Assembly (NCBI GenBank): GCA_021838585.1
Contig: JAKCDE010000008.1
Coordinates: 1-51,352, forward strand
Direction: 5' to 3'
DNA: 51,352 nucleotides
DNA from: Nitrospirota bacterium
Lineage (GTDB): Bacteria > Nitrospirota_A > Leptospirillia > Leptospirillales > Leptospirillaceae
This document shows positions 17,201 to 24,864 of the stretch, in pieces (the first letter of the stretch is position 1; every line of letters begins with the position of its first letter). A model generated the notes under the pieces. The model did not search any database, was not told where the DNA came from, and was given only the letters and a program-made list of their open reading frames with translations. Position numbers and translations under genes: made by a program.

Positions 17201-17443
17201 CCCTTCGCGTCCTACGAGGAGCAGGGCCACCGCCAGGCAGAGTGTCCTTTGGACCTCTGGTTCGACCAGCGGGGAGTTCTTTACTCTCACCTTCCTTCCT
17301 GGAGCGAAGCCCGGGACGCCCATCGACAGATGCACCGGTCAACATCCTCCTCCCGCACGGTCGTCGAACGATTCGTGCAGGCGATCAGTGCCCTTCGGAA
17401 CGAGATGGATGTCTACCGGCTGACGCTCGCCCCTTCCGTCTGA
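14252..17443 (+). CDS. GAF-GGDEF-EAL cyclic-di-GMP protein with CZB-like zinc-site tail (1063 aa)
   Basis: The start GTG at 14252 follows GGGGAGG by six bases and lies 28 bases after the cupin stop; an upstream ATG inside the cupin gene is less likely. Three GAF-like units (about 12-190, 195-360, 365-525) precede a GGDEF domain with intact GGDEF at 615-619. The I-site position reads GKRG instead of RxxD, so product inhibition is probably lost. The EAL domain (about 700-955) has EML at 743-745 in place of EAL but keeps the catalytic set: the Asn in SLNIGAG, the Glu in EVTET, DDFGTGYSS, KLD, GEGLE and QGYLLARP. Phosphodiesterase activity is therefore plausible. The last 100 residues carry C998-x-L-D-x-W1003 and H1024-x3-H1028, spaced as in chemoreceptor zinc-binding (CZB) domains. 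Confidence 0.9.
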   Translation: MSPVAISPREELYRAALTANRLFARSIDTPLVETLSQLADLLVEELGARLVTIGRLDRETLSLGFLAVAGPAADYARGLVLSAESGNPLGNGPAGQVLRSGRPMVAMLPDDLPSGMEIWKERVRTHRLGGSALAPVHTRDGLWGLLSVYRDSETAFSPDILPILESFASDIGAFLDRRKESRELGVRRIYQSAFEALQTRFLAGLSRPEVLREVVRTLVDSGALPAAWILERKGPREGGGELRLFDASGEASPDLTFQKLLRETVEGSPGPDGSFPLFVEIPGDAVSSELPAAREGSSSLKSLMLFPLSFLPDHRPDTFLVAAFSSLRHPPDAVVDLLSQIAASARMALSQSQDRLRLERYAAFYRSMGESSQLMARHPPPQLLFDGLCEILVNSTGLELAFISLLEEGQKVRVMSARGRARPFLEGALFSVDPEDPGRCLIHSRTLETEAVLFIPFLEGWLCSDAVREAARPWGLRNTLTVAIRKEGKPIGLMGLVSGQEDFFDATLEELLAGLSRDITFSLEFQERQDRLVRVSITDSLTGLPNRNAFSEDVSRLLSETARKGGGMAVGILDLDGFKGWNDAYGHSEGDRLLKELAELLREILGKRGVVARLGGDEFGFCLTGSTTEEARSLSEDLSREVLTAVQKVDHGLNLVTGSLGWALYPLVGDSYRDLLAHADEALYAAKRGGRNTVRFFGGEIASALQRRIETHRSFPSAIEKGDLVFWVQPQLDCRTGQVEGVEMLVRWKQGDRILLPGAFMPEVEKDPVLIRMLGVHAMRQARLLRERLLRSGRFLRVSLNIGAGHFLHEEFLSNVEESVGEAGGDGLVLEVTETAALEDMSRTTRLVEELKRRGFGVSLDDFGTGYSSLHYAADLSMTEIKLDSYFLRRFRSYTNAFAVVGSTLLLADLSGSRLVGEGLEFPEDLALWLRMGGRLIQGYLLARPMPEEELLPWLERPLPPELVLVSPVYPVEDLPFLEYAFRPFASYEEQGHRQAECPLDLWFDQRGVLYSHLPSWSEARDAHRQMHRSTSSSRTVVERFVQAISALRNEMDVYRLTLAPSV

Positions 17444-17495
17444 CCCCTTTTCCCGCCAACCTTTTTGATTCCGGGAGGACTTTTTCCCGGATCAT

Positions 17496-18227
17496 TCACC
17501 GCGACAGATACCCGTAGAACATCTCGCTCCGGATGCGCGACTCCTCCACCAGAAACTGCCCGAGGAGAGTCTGGTGAAAGGCGTCGACCATGGCGGGGGG
17601 ACCGGAGAGGTACAGGAAGGAGTCCTCCCCCGCCATCTCCAGAATGCGCTCAAGCCCCTCATCGATTTGCTCCTGTCGGGATCCTCCTGGGGGGAGACCT
17701 TCCTTTGTCAGGACAGGGATCCAGGCGAGGCGTCCCTCCCGCTCCCACTCCTGGCACTCCTGAAGAAACGGCGTCTCGTCTGCGGTCCGGTTCACCGTCA
17801 TGAGAAAGATCTTGAAAGGCGAGCTCTTTCTGATTTTGAGACTCCGGACCATGCTCCGAAAAGGGGTGATTCCGATGCCTCCCGCCAGAAAGACCAGATT
17901 CTGCACTCCTTTTCCCCGAGGAAGAATGAAATCTCCGCTTGCCTCCTCGATCAGGAAGTTCTGGCCGGGACGAGCCCCAGACAGCGCTTCCTTGAAGGCC
18001 GAGCCCGGGGTGAGGCGTGTGGCGATCGAAACGGAAGGGAGTTCCTCAGGAGCGCTGCAGAGGGAAAAGGTCCGGCTCCGGTCGGCCAGGGGAGAGTCGG
18101 GGGGAAAGGAGAAAAGGGACGCCTGGCCGGCTTCGAAGGTGAAAGACGCGTCGGGGATCTCGAACTCGGCCAAGAGAGTCCCGGCGGCGACCGGGAGGGT
18201 TCGCAGGAGGCGGGCGGAAAATTCCAT
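17496..18227 (-). CDS. ferredoxin-NADP reductase-like FAD/NAD(P)H oxidoreductase
   Basis: A 243-residue soluble flavoprotein of the FNR fold. The FAD-binding RxYS motif is R52-T-F-S55 in DRSRTFSLCS. The NAD(P)-binding domain begins with VFLAGGIGITPFRSM around residue 112. The usual CGPP reads SGPP, and the C-terminus has the family EMFYGY. There is no [2Fe-2S] ferredoxin domain, so an external electron partner is needed. A ribosome site AAAGGA lies five bases before the ATG. The gene starts 10 bases after the stop of the 907-aa GGDEF-EAL gene and is almost certainly cotranscribed with it, which links it to c-di-GMP signalling by position only. It could alternatively serve an unrelated reductive pathway. 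Confidence 0.88.
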   Translation of the reverse strand: MEFSARLLRTLPVAAGTLLAEFEIPDASFTFEAGQASLFSFPPDSPLADRSRTFSLCSAPEELPSVSIATRLTPGSAFKEALSGARPGQNFLIEEASGDFILPRGKGVQNLVFLAGGIGITPFRSMVRSLKIRKSSPFKIFLMTVNRTADETPFLQECQEWEREGRLAWIPVLTKEGLPPGGSRQEQIDEGLERILEMAGEDSFLYLSGPPAMVDAFHQTLLGQFLVEESRIRSEMFYGYLSR

Positions 18228-18237
18228 GAGAGTCCTT

Positions 18238-20961
18238 TCAGTTGTCGATCCAGGATGGGATGTCCCTGTCCTGTTGAGCGAACCTCTTTCCGAAGAGGGC
18301 TTCCAGAGCCTTCGGGGCGAGAGGGCGGCTGGCGAAGAAGCCCTGGATCCTGTCGCACTGGTGCTTTTCCAGATAGTCCCACTCCTCGCGGCTCTCCACC
18401 CCTTCGGCCGTGGTGGTGAAGTCCAGCCGCTTGCCCAGACCGATGATCGTCCGGACGAGTTCGGAGCGCTTGAGGTCGGAAAAGAGGTTGGTGACGAGCG
18501 AACGGTCGATCTTGACCTCGGCGATGGGATAGGTGGTGAGGTAGGAGAGGGCCGTCGCCCCCGTTCCGAAGTCGTCGATGGAGATCCGGATCCCCTGGCG
18601 ATGGAGCGCCTCCACCACGGAAAAGAAATTATCCGAGTCCTTGATCACTTCCGACTCGGTGATCTCGAGGAGGAGGACCTCCGGAGGAACCCCCACCTTC
18701 TCGAGGATGGAGAGCACCTCCTCGACGAATCCCTCCCGGACGAAGTGCTGATAGGAGATGTTGACCGAGACCGATATCCGGTTGCCGTCGGTCCTCCACC
18801 TCTTGACCTGCTCCATGGCCATCCGGAGCACGGTGTTTCCGATCGGGACGATGAGCCCCGTCCGTTCGGCCAGGGGAATGAAGTCGAGCGGGGAGACGTG
18901 TCCGGCGTCGGGTGAATCCCATCGCACCAGGGCTTCCGCTCCGACGATTTTGCCCGACTGGGTCTCGATCTGGGGCTGGTACTCGAGAAAGAACTCCCCC
19001 CGAAGGAGGGCCTGTTTGAGGGCCTGCTCGAGCTGGAGATCCCGGAGGGAGGCCGACGACATGGCCTCCTCGAAGAAAAGGACGCGGTTTCTTCCTGCTT
19101 CCTTGGCCCGGTTGAGGGCGATGTCCGCATTCTTGACGAGATCCTCGGGGGACTCCCCGTCCCGCGGGAACAAGGCCACTCCCAGGCTTGCGGTCAGGGC
19201 GATCTCCTGTCCGGCGACCTCGAAGGGATTCTCCAGGCTTCTGAGAAGACGGTCGCAGAAGAGGGCGACATCCTTCTCTGTGGGGCATTGGGTCAGCATC
19301 ACGAGAAATTCGTCGCCGCCGATCCGGGCCAGGGTGTCGTTGGGGGAGAGAAGTCCCGAGAACCGCCGCGAAAGGGCCTGAAGAACCTCGTTCCCCGCCC
19401 CGTGGCCCAAGGAGTCGTTGATCCGTTTGAAAAGGTCGATGTCGACCATTCCGACGGCCAGGAGACGACGATTGCTTCGGGCCCATGGGAGAAGGGTGGC
19501 CAGACGGTCCTGGAAGAGGCTCTGGTTCGGGAGATGGGTGAGGGTGTCCCGGTAGGTCAGGTTCCAGATCATCTCCTGGGCCCGGCGCCGCTCGGTGTTT
19601 TCCTGAAAGACCATGACCACCCCGGTGAGAAGTCCGTCCCGGCTGTGGATGGGGGCCGCCGAATCCGAGATCGAGGTGATGTGTCCGTTCCGGCCGATCA
19701 GGGCGGTGTGGTTGGCCAGCCCCACGACGATGTCGTTCTTCAGGACCCGCTCGATCGGGACCTCCACCCGTTCTCCGGTCTTTTCGTTGACGATCCGGAA
19801 GATCTCGTCGACGGGGCGGCCCAGGGCTTCGTCGACTCCGTATCCCGTGAGCCGTTCGGCGACCTGGTTGATGAAGGTGATCGTTCCGGAGACATCGGTG
19901 GCGATGACGCCGTCCCCGATGGAGGCGAGCGTCGTCCGGAGCCATTCCCCCTGAGCCTCGAGCGCCAGTTCGGCGTTTTTGAGGCGGGAGACGTCGCTTC
20001 CCTTCCATTCAAGGTACCGGGATCTCCGGCCGATCCGGGTCGGTGTCATCTGGACCATGAGCCAGGTCAGGGCGGGAAGGGAGGGGGAGCGGAAGGGGAG
20101 GAGATGCTGGCGGGGGGCTCCGGGATCCGCGAGAAAGACCTCCCATTCGAGGGCGGCCTCCCCGAGGGAAGGGGCCTCCCGGAGAATGTCCGCGAGGGGG
20201 ATCGCCTCGCATCCGGCGGGAGCTTTGCAGAAGAGGGCCCTGAAGCGGCGGTTCGCGAAAAGGATCCGCCCCCGAAGGTCGGTCAGGACGATCATCTCCT
20301 CCGAATTCTCCGCGGCGAAGTCGAGCAGGACCTGGTGGGTGTGGCGACGGGAGGTCGAGAAAAAGAGGATGGCGCCGGCGTAAAGAAGGGTCAGGACGCT
20401 CTGGAGAAGAATGAGGGTCGACCGCGTCCGGTAAAGGGAGGCCAGATGGAGCGTCTCCCTTCGGAGCTGTTTGTCTATTTCGTAGGAAAAGGAGGCGATC
20501 CGGAAACTCAGGCGGCGGTAGTCCCTCGATAGATTCTCGGATGGGGCAGGGGAACTCCCGGGAAGATTCCGGGCCAGGCCGAAGAAGTACCGGTCGCTAT
20601 CCCGGGCGATATCGGTGAGGGAGCGCCGCATTCCCGGGGAAAGGAAAGGGCTTCGGCGGGCCAGGTCGGAGAGAACCGCCCGGGCCTGAAGAGACATCCC
20701 CAGGACATACCGGTCGGATTCGGGCTCTTTTTTCGAGAGGGCGGAAAGGAAGGCCGCATGAATGGCCCTGTCGAGGGAGGTCATGTCGAATCCCAGGGCT
20801 TCGGTCGCATGGACTTCCTCCGCGATTTTCTTTTCGTCCATGTGATTGCGGACGAAGAGGAGGAAGACCGGTACGGAAGCGGCCAGGAAAAGAAGGGTCG
20901 CCAGCAATACGGGAAGGGCCAGGAAAAGCTCCCGCCATGATCGGGGGAAGGAGTGCGTCAT
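18238..20961 (-). CDS. membrane-anchored PAS-PAS-GGDEF-EAL cyclic-di-GMP protein (907 aa)
   Basis: Two membrane segments (about 13-37 and 181-202) flank a periplasmic helical sensor region of about 140 residues. Cytoplasmic PAS domains follow at about 216-325 (MIVLTDLRGRILFANRRF) and 335-465 (GVIATDVSGTITFINQ). The GGDEF motif at 548-552 is intact, but the I-site position reads SPND, without the arginine. The EAL domain has EAL at 676-678, SVNIS, EITES, IDDFGTG, KIDRS, AEGVES and QGFFASRPL, all expected for an active phosphodiesterase. AAGGA lies six bases before the ATG. The next gene on the strand, 10 bases on, is an FNR-like reductase. The periplasmic ligand is unknown; whether synthesis or hydrolysis dominates cannot be read from sequence. 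Confidence 0.92.
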   Translation of the reverse strand: MTHSFPRSWRELFLALPVLLATLLFLAASVPVFLLFVRNHMDEKKIAEEVHATEALGFDMTSLDRAIHAAFLSALSKKEPESDRYVLGMSLQARAVLSDLARRSPFLSPGMRRSLTDIARDSDRYFFGLARNLPGSSPAPSENLSRDYRRLSFRIASFSYEIDKQLRRETLHLASLYRTRSTLILLQSVLTLLYAGAILFFSTSRRHTHQVLLDFAAENSEEMIVLTDLRGRILFANRRFRALFCKAPAGCEAIPLADILREAPSLGEAALEWEVFLADPGAPRQHLLPFRSPSLPALTWLMVQMTPTRIGRRSRYLEWKGSDVSRLKNAELALEAQGEWLRTTLASIGDGVIATDVSGTITFINQVAERLTGYGVDEALGRPVDEIFRIVNEKTGERVEVPIERVLKNDIVVGLANHTALIGRNGHITSISDSAAPIHSRDGLLTGVVMVFQENTERRRAQEMIWNLTYRDTLTHLPNQSLFQDRLATLLPWARSNRRLLAVGMVDIDLFKRINDSLGHGAGNEVLQALSRRFSGLLSPNDTLARIGGDEFLVMLTQCPTEKDVALFCDRLLRSLENPFEVAGQEIALTASLGVALFPRDGESPEDLVKNADIALNRAKEAGRNRVLFFEEAMSSASLRDLQLEQALKQALLRGEFFLEYQPQIETQSGKIVGAEALVRWDSPDAGHVSPLDFIPLAERTGLIVPIGNTVLRMAMEQVKRWRTDGNRISVSVNISYQHFVREGFVEEVLSILEKVGVPPEVLLLEITESEVIKDSDNFFSVVEALHRQGIRISIDDFGTGATALSYLTTYPIAEVKIDRSLVTNLFSDLKRSELVRTIIGLGKRLDFTTTAEGVESREEWDYLEKHQCDRIQGFFASRPLAPKALEALFGKRFAQQDRDIPSWIDN

Positions 20962-21112
20962 TGGCGTTCCTTGGCGGACGGACCCGCATGGATCAGAAAT
21001 GATTTTGCCAGGTTGATCCCGCTAAGCTATAAGCAAACCTTAATCTTCGTTTGGATCAATGTCAAGGGCCCTCGTCGGACAGGGAATTTCGTCCGTAAGA
21101 GGAGCGGTTCCC

Positions 21113-21140
21113 TTGACCGATGACCGGAAGGGGGTATGGT
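21113..21140 (+). promoter_or_regulatory. candidate promoter of the radical SAM gene
   Basis: TTGACC (21113-21118) and TATGGT (21135-21140) are 16 bases apart, about 100 bases before the GTG start. The stretch 20962-21240 holds no gene; it serves as the divergent upstream region for the 907-aa protein and this gene. Confidence 0.4.
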
Positions 21141-21240
21141 TATGAGAATCGTTCCTCTTTCAATCGGACCCTGACGGAGGTCTGAGGTTCGGGGGGGGGT
21201 GTTTCCGCATTCCGACGGGGATGCAGAAGGGAGCGATCCT

Positions 21241-22692
21241 GTGAAGGTCCTTCTGGTTTCGGCCAACCGCGAACAGTTTCCGGATCCTGTTTTTCCCCTG
21301 GGGGCGGCCTACGCTGCGGGGGCCATTCGAAGGGCCGGCCATCGGGTCGTTGTCCTTGACCTCGCCTTCTTGCGCGATCCCGAAAGGTCCCTCAGGGAAT
21401 CGATCCTGCGGGAAGAGGCCGACATCCTCGCCTTCTCCCTCAGAAACCTCGACAATGCGGCCTATCCGCTGACGCGATTCTACCTCCCCGATTATCGAAA
21501 CCTCCTCAGGACCGCCCGTGAAACCCTCCTCCATAGCGCACATCCGAAGGCTCCCCTCGTGGTGGGCGGATCGGCTGTCGGCCTGATGCCCGTTCCCCTC
21601 GTGAAGAGCCTCGAGGCCGACTACGGGGTGGCGGGAGAGTCGGAGGAGGCCTTCCCGGCGCTCCTCGACGCCCTCGAAAGGGGATGCTCCCCTCTCAATA
21701 TTCCCGGTGTCGTCGGGGCAAAAGAGGGCGGGGGAGCCGCCATCCCTCTTCCCTTTCCCGATTCTCCTATCCCTCCCGTTGCGGAAGGCGGGAGCTGGAG
21801 CCGTCTTCGCCCGGCCCGGGACCTCTTCGATCTTCCACGCTACCTGAGGGTGGGGGGGATGGCCAACATCCAGACCAAGAGGGGATGCGTCTTCCGGTGC
21901 CGCTATTGCACCTATCCCCTTCTGGAGGGACGGGAGCACCGGCTTCGGGATCCCGAGGACGTCGCGGACGAAATCGAGGAGCTTGTCGAGCGGAGCAGGG
22001 TGCGTTCGTTTTTTTTCGTCGACAGCGTCTTCAATCTCCCCGCCTCCCATGCCGAGGGAGTCTCCCGGGCCCTGATCCGCCGGAAAATCCGGATCCGCTG
22101 GTCGGCCTATGCCTCCCCCGCGGGACTCACTCGCGGCCTTCTGGAGACGATGGCGGCGGCAGGATGCGACGGCCTCGAGGTGGGGAGCGATTCCGCGGAC
22201 GGAACGACCCTTTTGGCCCTGGGCAAGGGCTTTTCCGCTGACCGGATCCTCGAGGTGGCCGAGGACTGCCGAAAGGTCGGAATCCCTCTCTGCCACAGCC
22301 TGATCTTCGGAGGGCCCGGAGAGACGCCCGAAACGGTCCGACGCACCTGCCAGCGCATTGACGAAACGCGTCCGATGGCGGTGGTGGCCATGGCGGGGGT
22401 CCGCCTCTATCCCGGCACGCCCCTGGGAGAGTGGGCCCTTTCCTCTGGGCTTGTAAGCTCGGAAGAGGATTTCCTGGAGCCCCGATTTTTTATCGACCCG
22501 GCGGTTCGTTCCTTCCTGATCCCCTATCTCGAGGCCTTTTCCGCCGCCCGGGGAAACTGGATCCTTCCGGGGGTGGTGCCCCCCCTGGCCCCCACCACCC
22601 AGAGGATCATCCGGTTCATGGGGTACCGAAAGCCCCTCTGGCATCTTCTGAAATACGGAGTGTTCAAGAACCGGGTCTACCGGGACCGGTGA
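21241..22692 (+). CDS. B12-binding radical SAM protein, lipid-biosynthesis-type
   Basis: A 483-residue protein from GTG 21241 (AGGGAG seven bases upstream; an upstream ATG at 21199 is weaker). Residues 1-150 form a cobalamin-binding-like Rossmann domain (KVLLVSANR, PLGAAYAAGAI, VVVLD, LVVGGSA). The radical SAM domain begins with KRGCVFRCRYCTYP, giving C216-x3-C220-x2-C223. The stretches CTYPLLEGR and FFFVDSVFN match my memory of a B12/radical SAM family annotated as lipid biosynthesis and linked to ladderane-type clusters. The reaction is unknown; family members methylate or rearrange unreactive carbons under reducing conditions. The ferritin-like protein gene follows 100 bases later. A hopanoid methylase (HpnP/HpnR) is an alternative, but the signature fits less well. 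Confidence 0.85.
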   Translation: MKVLLVSANREQFPDPVFPLGAAYAAGAIRRAGHRVVVLDLAFLRDPERSLRESILREEADILAFSLRNLDNAAYPLTRFYLPDYRNLLRTARETLLHSAHPKAPLVVGGSAVGLMPVPLVKSLEADYGVAGESEEAFPALLDALERGCSPLNIPGVVGAKEGGGAAIPLPFPDSPIPPVAEGGSWSRLRPARDLFDLPRYLRVGGMANIQTKRGCVFRCRYCTYPLLEGREHRLRDPEDVADEIEELVERSRVRSFFFVDSVFNLPASHAEGVSRALIRRKIRIRWSAYASPAGLTRGLLETMAAAGCDGLEVGSDSADGTTLLALGKGFSADRILEVAEDCRKVGIPLCHSLIFGGPGETPETVRRTCQRIDETRPMAVVAMAGVRLYPGTPLGEWALSSGLVSSEEDFLEPRFFIDPAVRSFLIPYLEAFSAARGNWILPGVVPPLAPTTQRIIRFMGYRKPLWHLLKYGVFKNRVYRDR

Positions 22693-22792
22693 CGGGATCC
22701 TGCCGCCGAAAGCGGAACCCACGGCGCCATGATCCCCTGACGAGGACGGACGATCCGAAGGGATACGCCCACCAAGGACGAAGGAGCCGCTC

Positions 22793-23455
22793 ATGAAAGA
22801 CACCGCAAAACTGGCCGCCGCTACTCTGCTGCAGGTTTACGCCGACATCGATCTCCTGGCGCTCGAGCTCTGCAGCGACCGCCTCCCCTTTGCGCCCACG
22901 GCCGGGGCCCGAAAGGAACTGATGCGCCAGATCGGGGAGGAAATCATCCATTTTTCCCTTCAGGAACGGACTCTGGAGCGGCTTGGTCGGCCCTTCACGC
23001 CCGTGATCGGCCTCTCCCGGCGATCGGAGATCAAAGCTTGGTTTTCCGGGCTCGACTGGTACGAATTTCTGGCGGGCCTTCAGCTGGGGATCGAGGGGAT
23101 CGGAATCGCGGTCGTGGAGCGGGTTTCCGATCAGGCGGGTCCTCTCGTCAAGGAGTCTCTCCGGGTGCCGATCGCCGACGAACATCGGCAATCGTCCTTT
23201 GGGGTCCGGGAATGGCAGGCTCTGATCGGACGCGCCACACCCGTCGAGCGCGAGGATTTGCGTCGCCGGGTTCTCGGGATTTTTGAAGAGGTCTATCTTC
23301 TGGCTGAAAAGTCCCTGCCCGTACCCTTCGAAGAATGCTGGAACAGTCTGGGGCTCACGAAGGAGGACCTTTGGGAGACGGTCCGGGAGCGGACGCGCGG
23401 CATTCTTTCCAAGGTCGGCTTCGATCCGGCCCTGCCCGCCTCCTTCGTGGCATAA
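22793..23455 (+). CDS. ferritin-like (di-iron carboxylate type) protein of unknown function
   Basis: A 220-residue, mainly helical protein with AAGGAG seven bases before the ATG. It shows a four-helix-bundle metal-ligand pattern: E25 in LLALELCSD, E50-x2-H53 in GEEIIHF, E101 (or E109) in GIEGIGIAVVE, and E130 in IADEHRQSSFG. The last helix would normally read DExxHxxFG; here the histidine position is Q133, with H131 one step earlier. The second site may therefore be altered. The family is a broad one of di-iron oxidases, hydroxylases and oxygen scavengers, and I cannot assign a substrate. It follows the B12 radical SAM gene on the same strand and ends at a strong terminator, so the two probably work together. 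Confidence 0.7.
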   Translation: MKDTAKLAAATLLQVYADIDLLALELCSDRLPFAPTAGARKELMRQIGEEIIHFSLQERTLERLGRPFTPVIGLSRRSEIKAWFSGLDWYEFLAGLQLGIEGIGIAVVERVSDQAGPLVKESLRVPIADEHRQSSFGVREWQALIGRATPVEREDLRRRVLGIFEEVYLLAEKSLPVPFEECWNSLGLTKEDLWETVRERTRGILSKVGFDPALPASFVA

Positions 23456-23516
23456 GTCCAGTCGAGGGAGGTGGACAAGAATCGACGGATCCGACATTCT
23501 TCCCACTCATTTTTTC

Positions 23517-23543
23517 AAAGGGGGCGCTTCGGCGCCCTTTTTT
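23517..23543 (+). terminator. intrinsic terminator after the ferritin-like gene
   Basis: A GGGCGC / GCGCCC stem with a TTCG tetraloop (core 23522-23537) is extended by G-U and A-T pairs and followed by six T residues. It lies between convergent genes and may also weakly stop the opposing DUF4010 transcript. Confidence 0.92.
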
Positions 23544-23583
23544 GTTGGAGAGGACTCAAGGTTCTGAATCCCTTTCTGAGATC

Positions 23584-24864
23584 TCAGCGAAGAAGAAGGG
23601 CGTAAAGGAGAGAGAGAAGGAAGGCCGTTGCGAGCCAGAGGAAGGCGGGCAGGACGTTGCGGTTTCTGGCAAGGGAGAGGGCATACAGCCCGTTCACCAG
23701 GTTGTTGCTTCCGGAGGCGAGGATGATCGCCCCTTCGAGAGCCCCCTTGGCGACATGGAAGTTCCCGGCGAGGAGGGAGAGGATGAAGGGGGTGATGTCG
23801 GTGAAGCCGACGGCGATGGAAAGGAGGGGGAGCCCATTCGCCCCGAAACGCCCGAGAATCAGATGGGTGATGGCCGCGAAGAAGACGAAGGCTCCTGCAA
23901 AGAGGACCGCTGTCCGGACTTCGAGAGGATGGGTGGCCTTCACGGCGGGAGGGATGGCCTCTGCGGGAGGCTTCAGGAACCGGCTGAAGGTGTGGGTTCC
24001 CCATGCCGCTCCCAGGGAGAGAAGGAAAAGGCCCCCGTATGGCAGAAGGAGGGGAAGGGAGACGGTGCCTGGTCCCAGGGCCAGGACGAGAATGGCCATA
24101 CGGAGATACATCATGGTCGAGGCAAGAATGATTGCGGTGGAGGTGAGCGGGTCGGACTGGTCCCGGTCCTTCCTCGCCAGGACGATGGTCGCCACGGTGC
24201 TCGAGTAGAGGCCGCCGAGAGTCCCGGTCAGAAGAATCCCCCGGTGAGGGAAAAAATAGGTGCGGGCCAGGTAGGAGAGGTAGGAGACGCCCGACACCAT
24301 GACGACCGCCAGCCACAGCTGGGTGTAGGTGACGGGGATGGCCTCTCCGATCGGACGCTCCGGCAGGAAGGGCAGAATGATGCCGGCCATGATGAGGAAC
24401 TTGGCCAGGGTGACGACCTCGGTTGCGGTCACGGCGTCGGAAAATTTCCGGATGCCGTGGCTTTCTCCCAGGATGAGAAGGATGACCACCACATAGACCA
24501 TGATGAACCAGAGGGGTTCCCGAAGGGCGATGGGACCCATGGCGTAGGTGAGGATGGCCATCATCGGAGGAATGAGGGACGGATTCTTCTCCTGGCGGGA
24601 GCGGTAGTGGACCAGGAGAAAGGCGGAAAGGGCCAGAAAACCGGCGATATAGAGCATCCCCGACGGATCGAGGATCGAGAAGACGAAGCCGGCGATGCCG
24701 GAGAGGGTGAGCGTCCGGGTCGTGCCGAAACCCAGATCCTCTTCGTTGGTTCGGCGGTAGCTGTGGAGCTCGAGGCCGATGACGAAACTGAAGAGAACGG
24801 TCAGGATGAAGGTCAGAAAGAGGGGAGGAAGAATGGAGGTGATTGTCACAGGAGGCTCGCCCAT
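23584..24864 (-). CDS. MgtC/SapB N-domain plus DUF4010 membrane protein
   Basis: A 426-residue inner-membrane protein with about 12 hydrophobic helices. The N-terminal part (IGLELHSYRR, FGTTRTLTLSGIAGF) is the MgtC/SapB-type fold. The C-terminal half, ending with VGFTDITPFILSLL and GSNNLVNGLYAL, is DUF4010. Members are widespread and have no established substrate. MgtC itself is linked to acid tolerance, magnesium and ATP-synthase control, which must not be carried over directly. The ATG at 24864 overlaps the ClC-like gene by 19 bases; a GTG at 24849 is an alternative start. It is the last gene of a long minus-strand series and is translationally linked to the channel gene. Confidence 0.85.
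   Translation of the reverse strand: MGEPPVTITSILPPLFLTFILTVLFSFVIGLELHSYRRTNEEDLGFGTTRTLTLSGIAGFVFSILDPSGMLYIAGFLALSAFLLVHYRSRQEKNPSLIPPMMAILTYAMGPIALREPLWFIMVYVVVILLILGESHGIRKFSDAVTATEVVTLAKFLIMAGIILPFLPERPIGEAIPVTYTQLWLAVVMVSGVSYLSYLARTYFFPHRGILLTGTLGGLYSSTVATIVLARKDRDQSDPLTSTAIILASTMMYLRMAILVLALGPGTVSLPLLLPYGGLFLLSLGAAWGTHTFSRFLKPPAEAIPPAVKATHPLEVRTAVLFAGAFVFFAAITHLILGRFGANGLPLLSIAVGFTDITPFILSLLAGNFHVAKGALEGAIILASGSNNLVNGLYALSLARNRNVLPAFLWLATAFLLSLLYALLLR

Noticed and set aside
17466..17493. Intrinsic terminator between the GGDEF-EAL and FNR-like genes
   Set aside because: A CCGGG/CCCGG hairpin exists but no T tract follows on either strand.
21160..22803. 547-codon minus-strand frame over the radical SAM gene
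   Set aside because: No recognisable domain, and it covers a gene with clear CxxxCxxC and B12 motifs.
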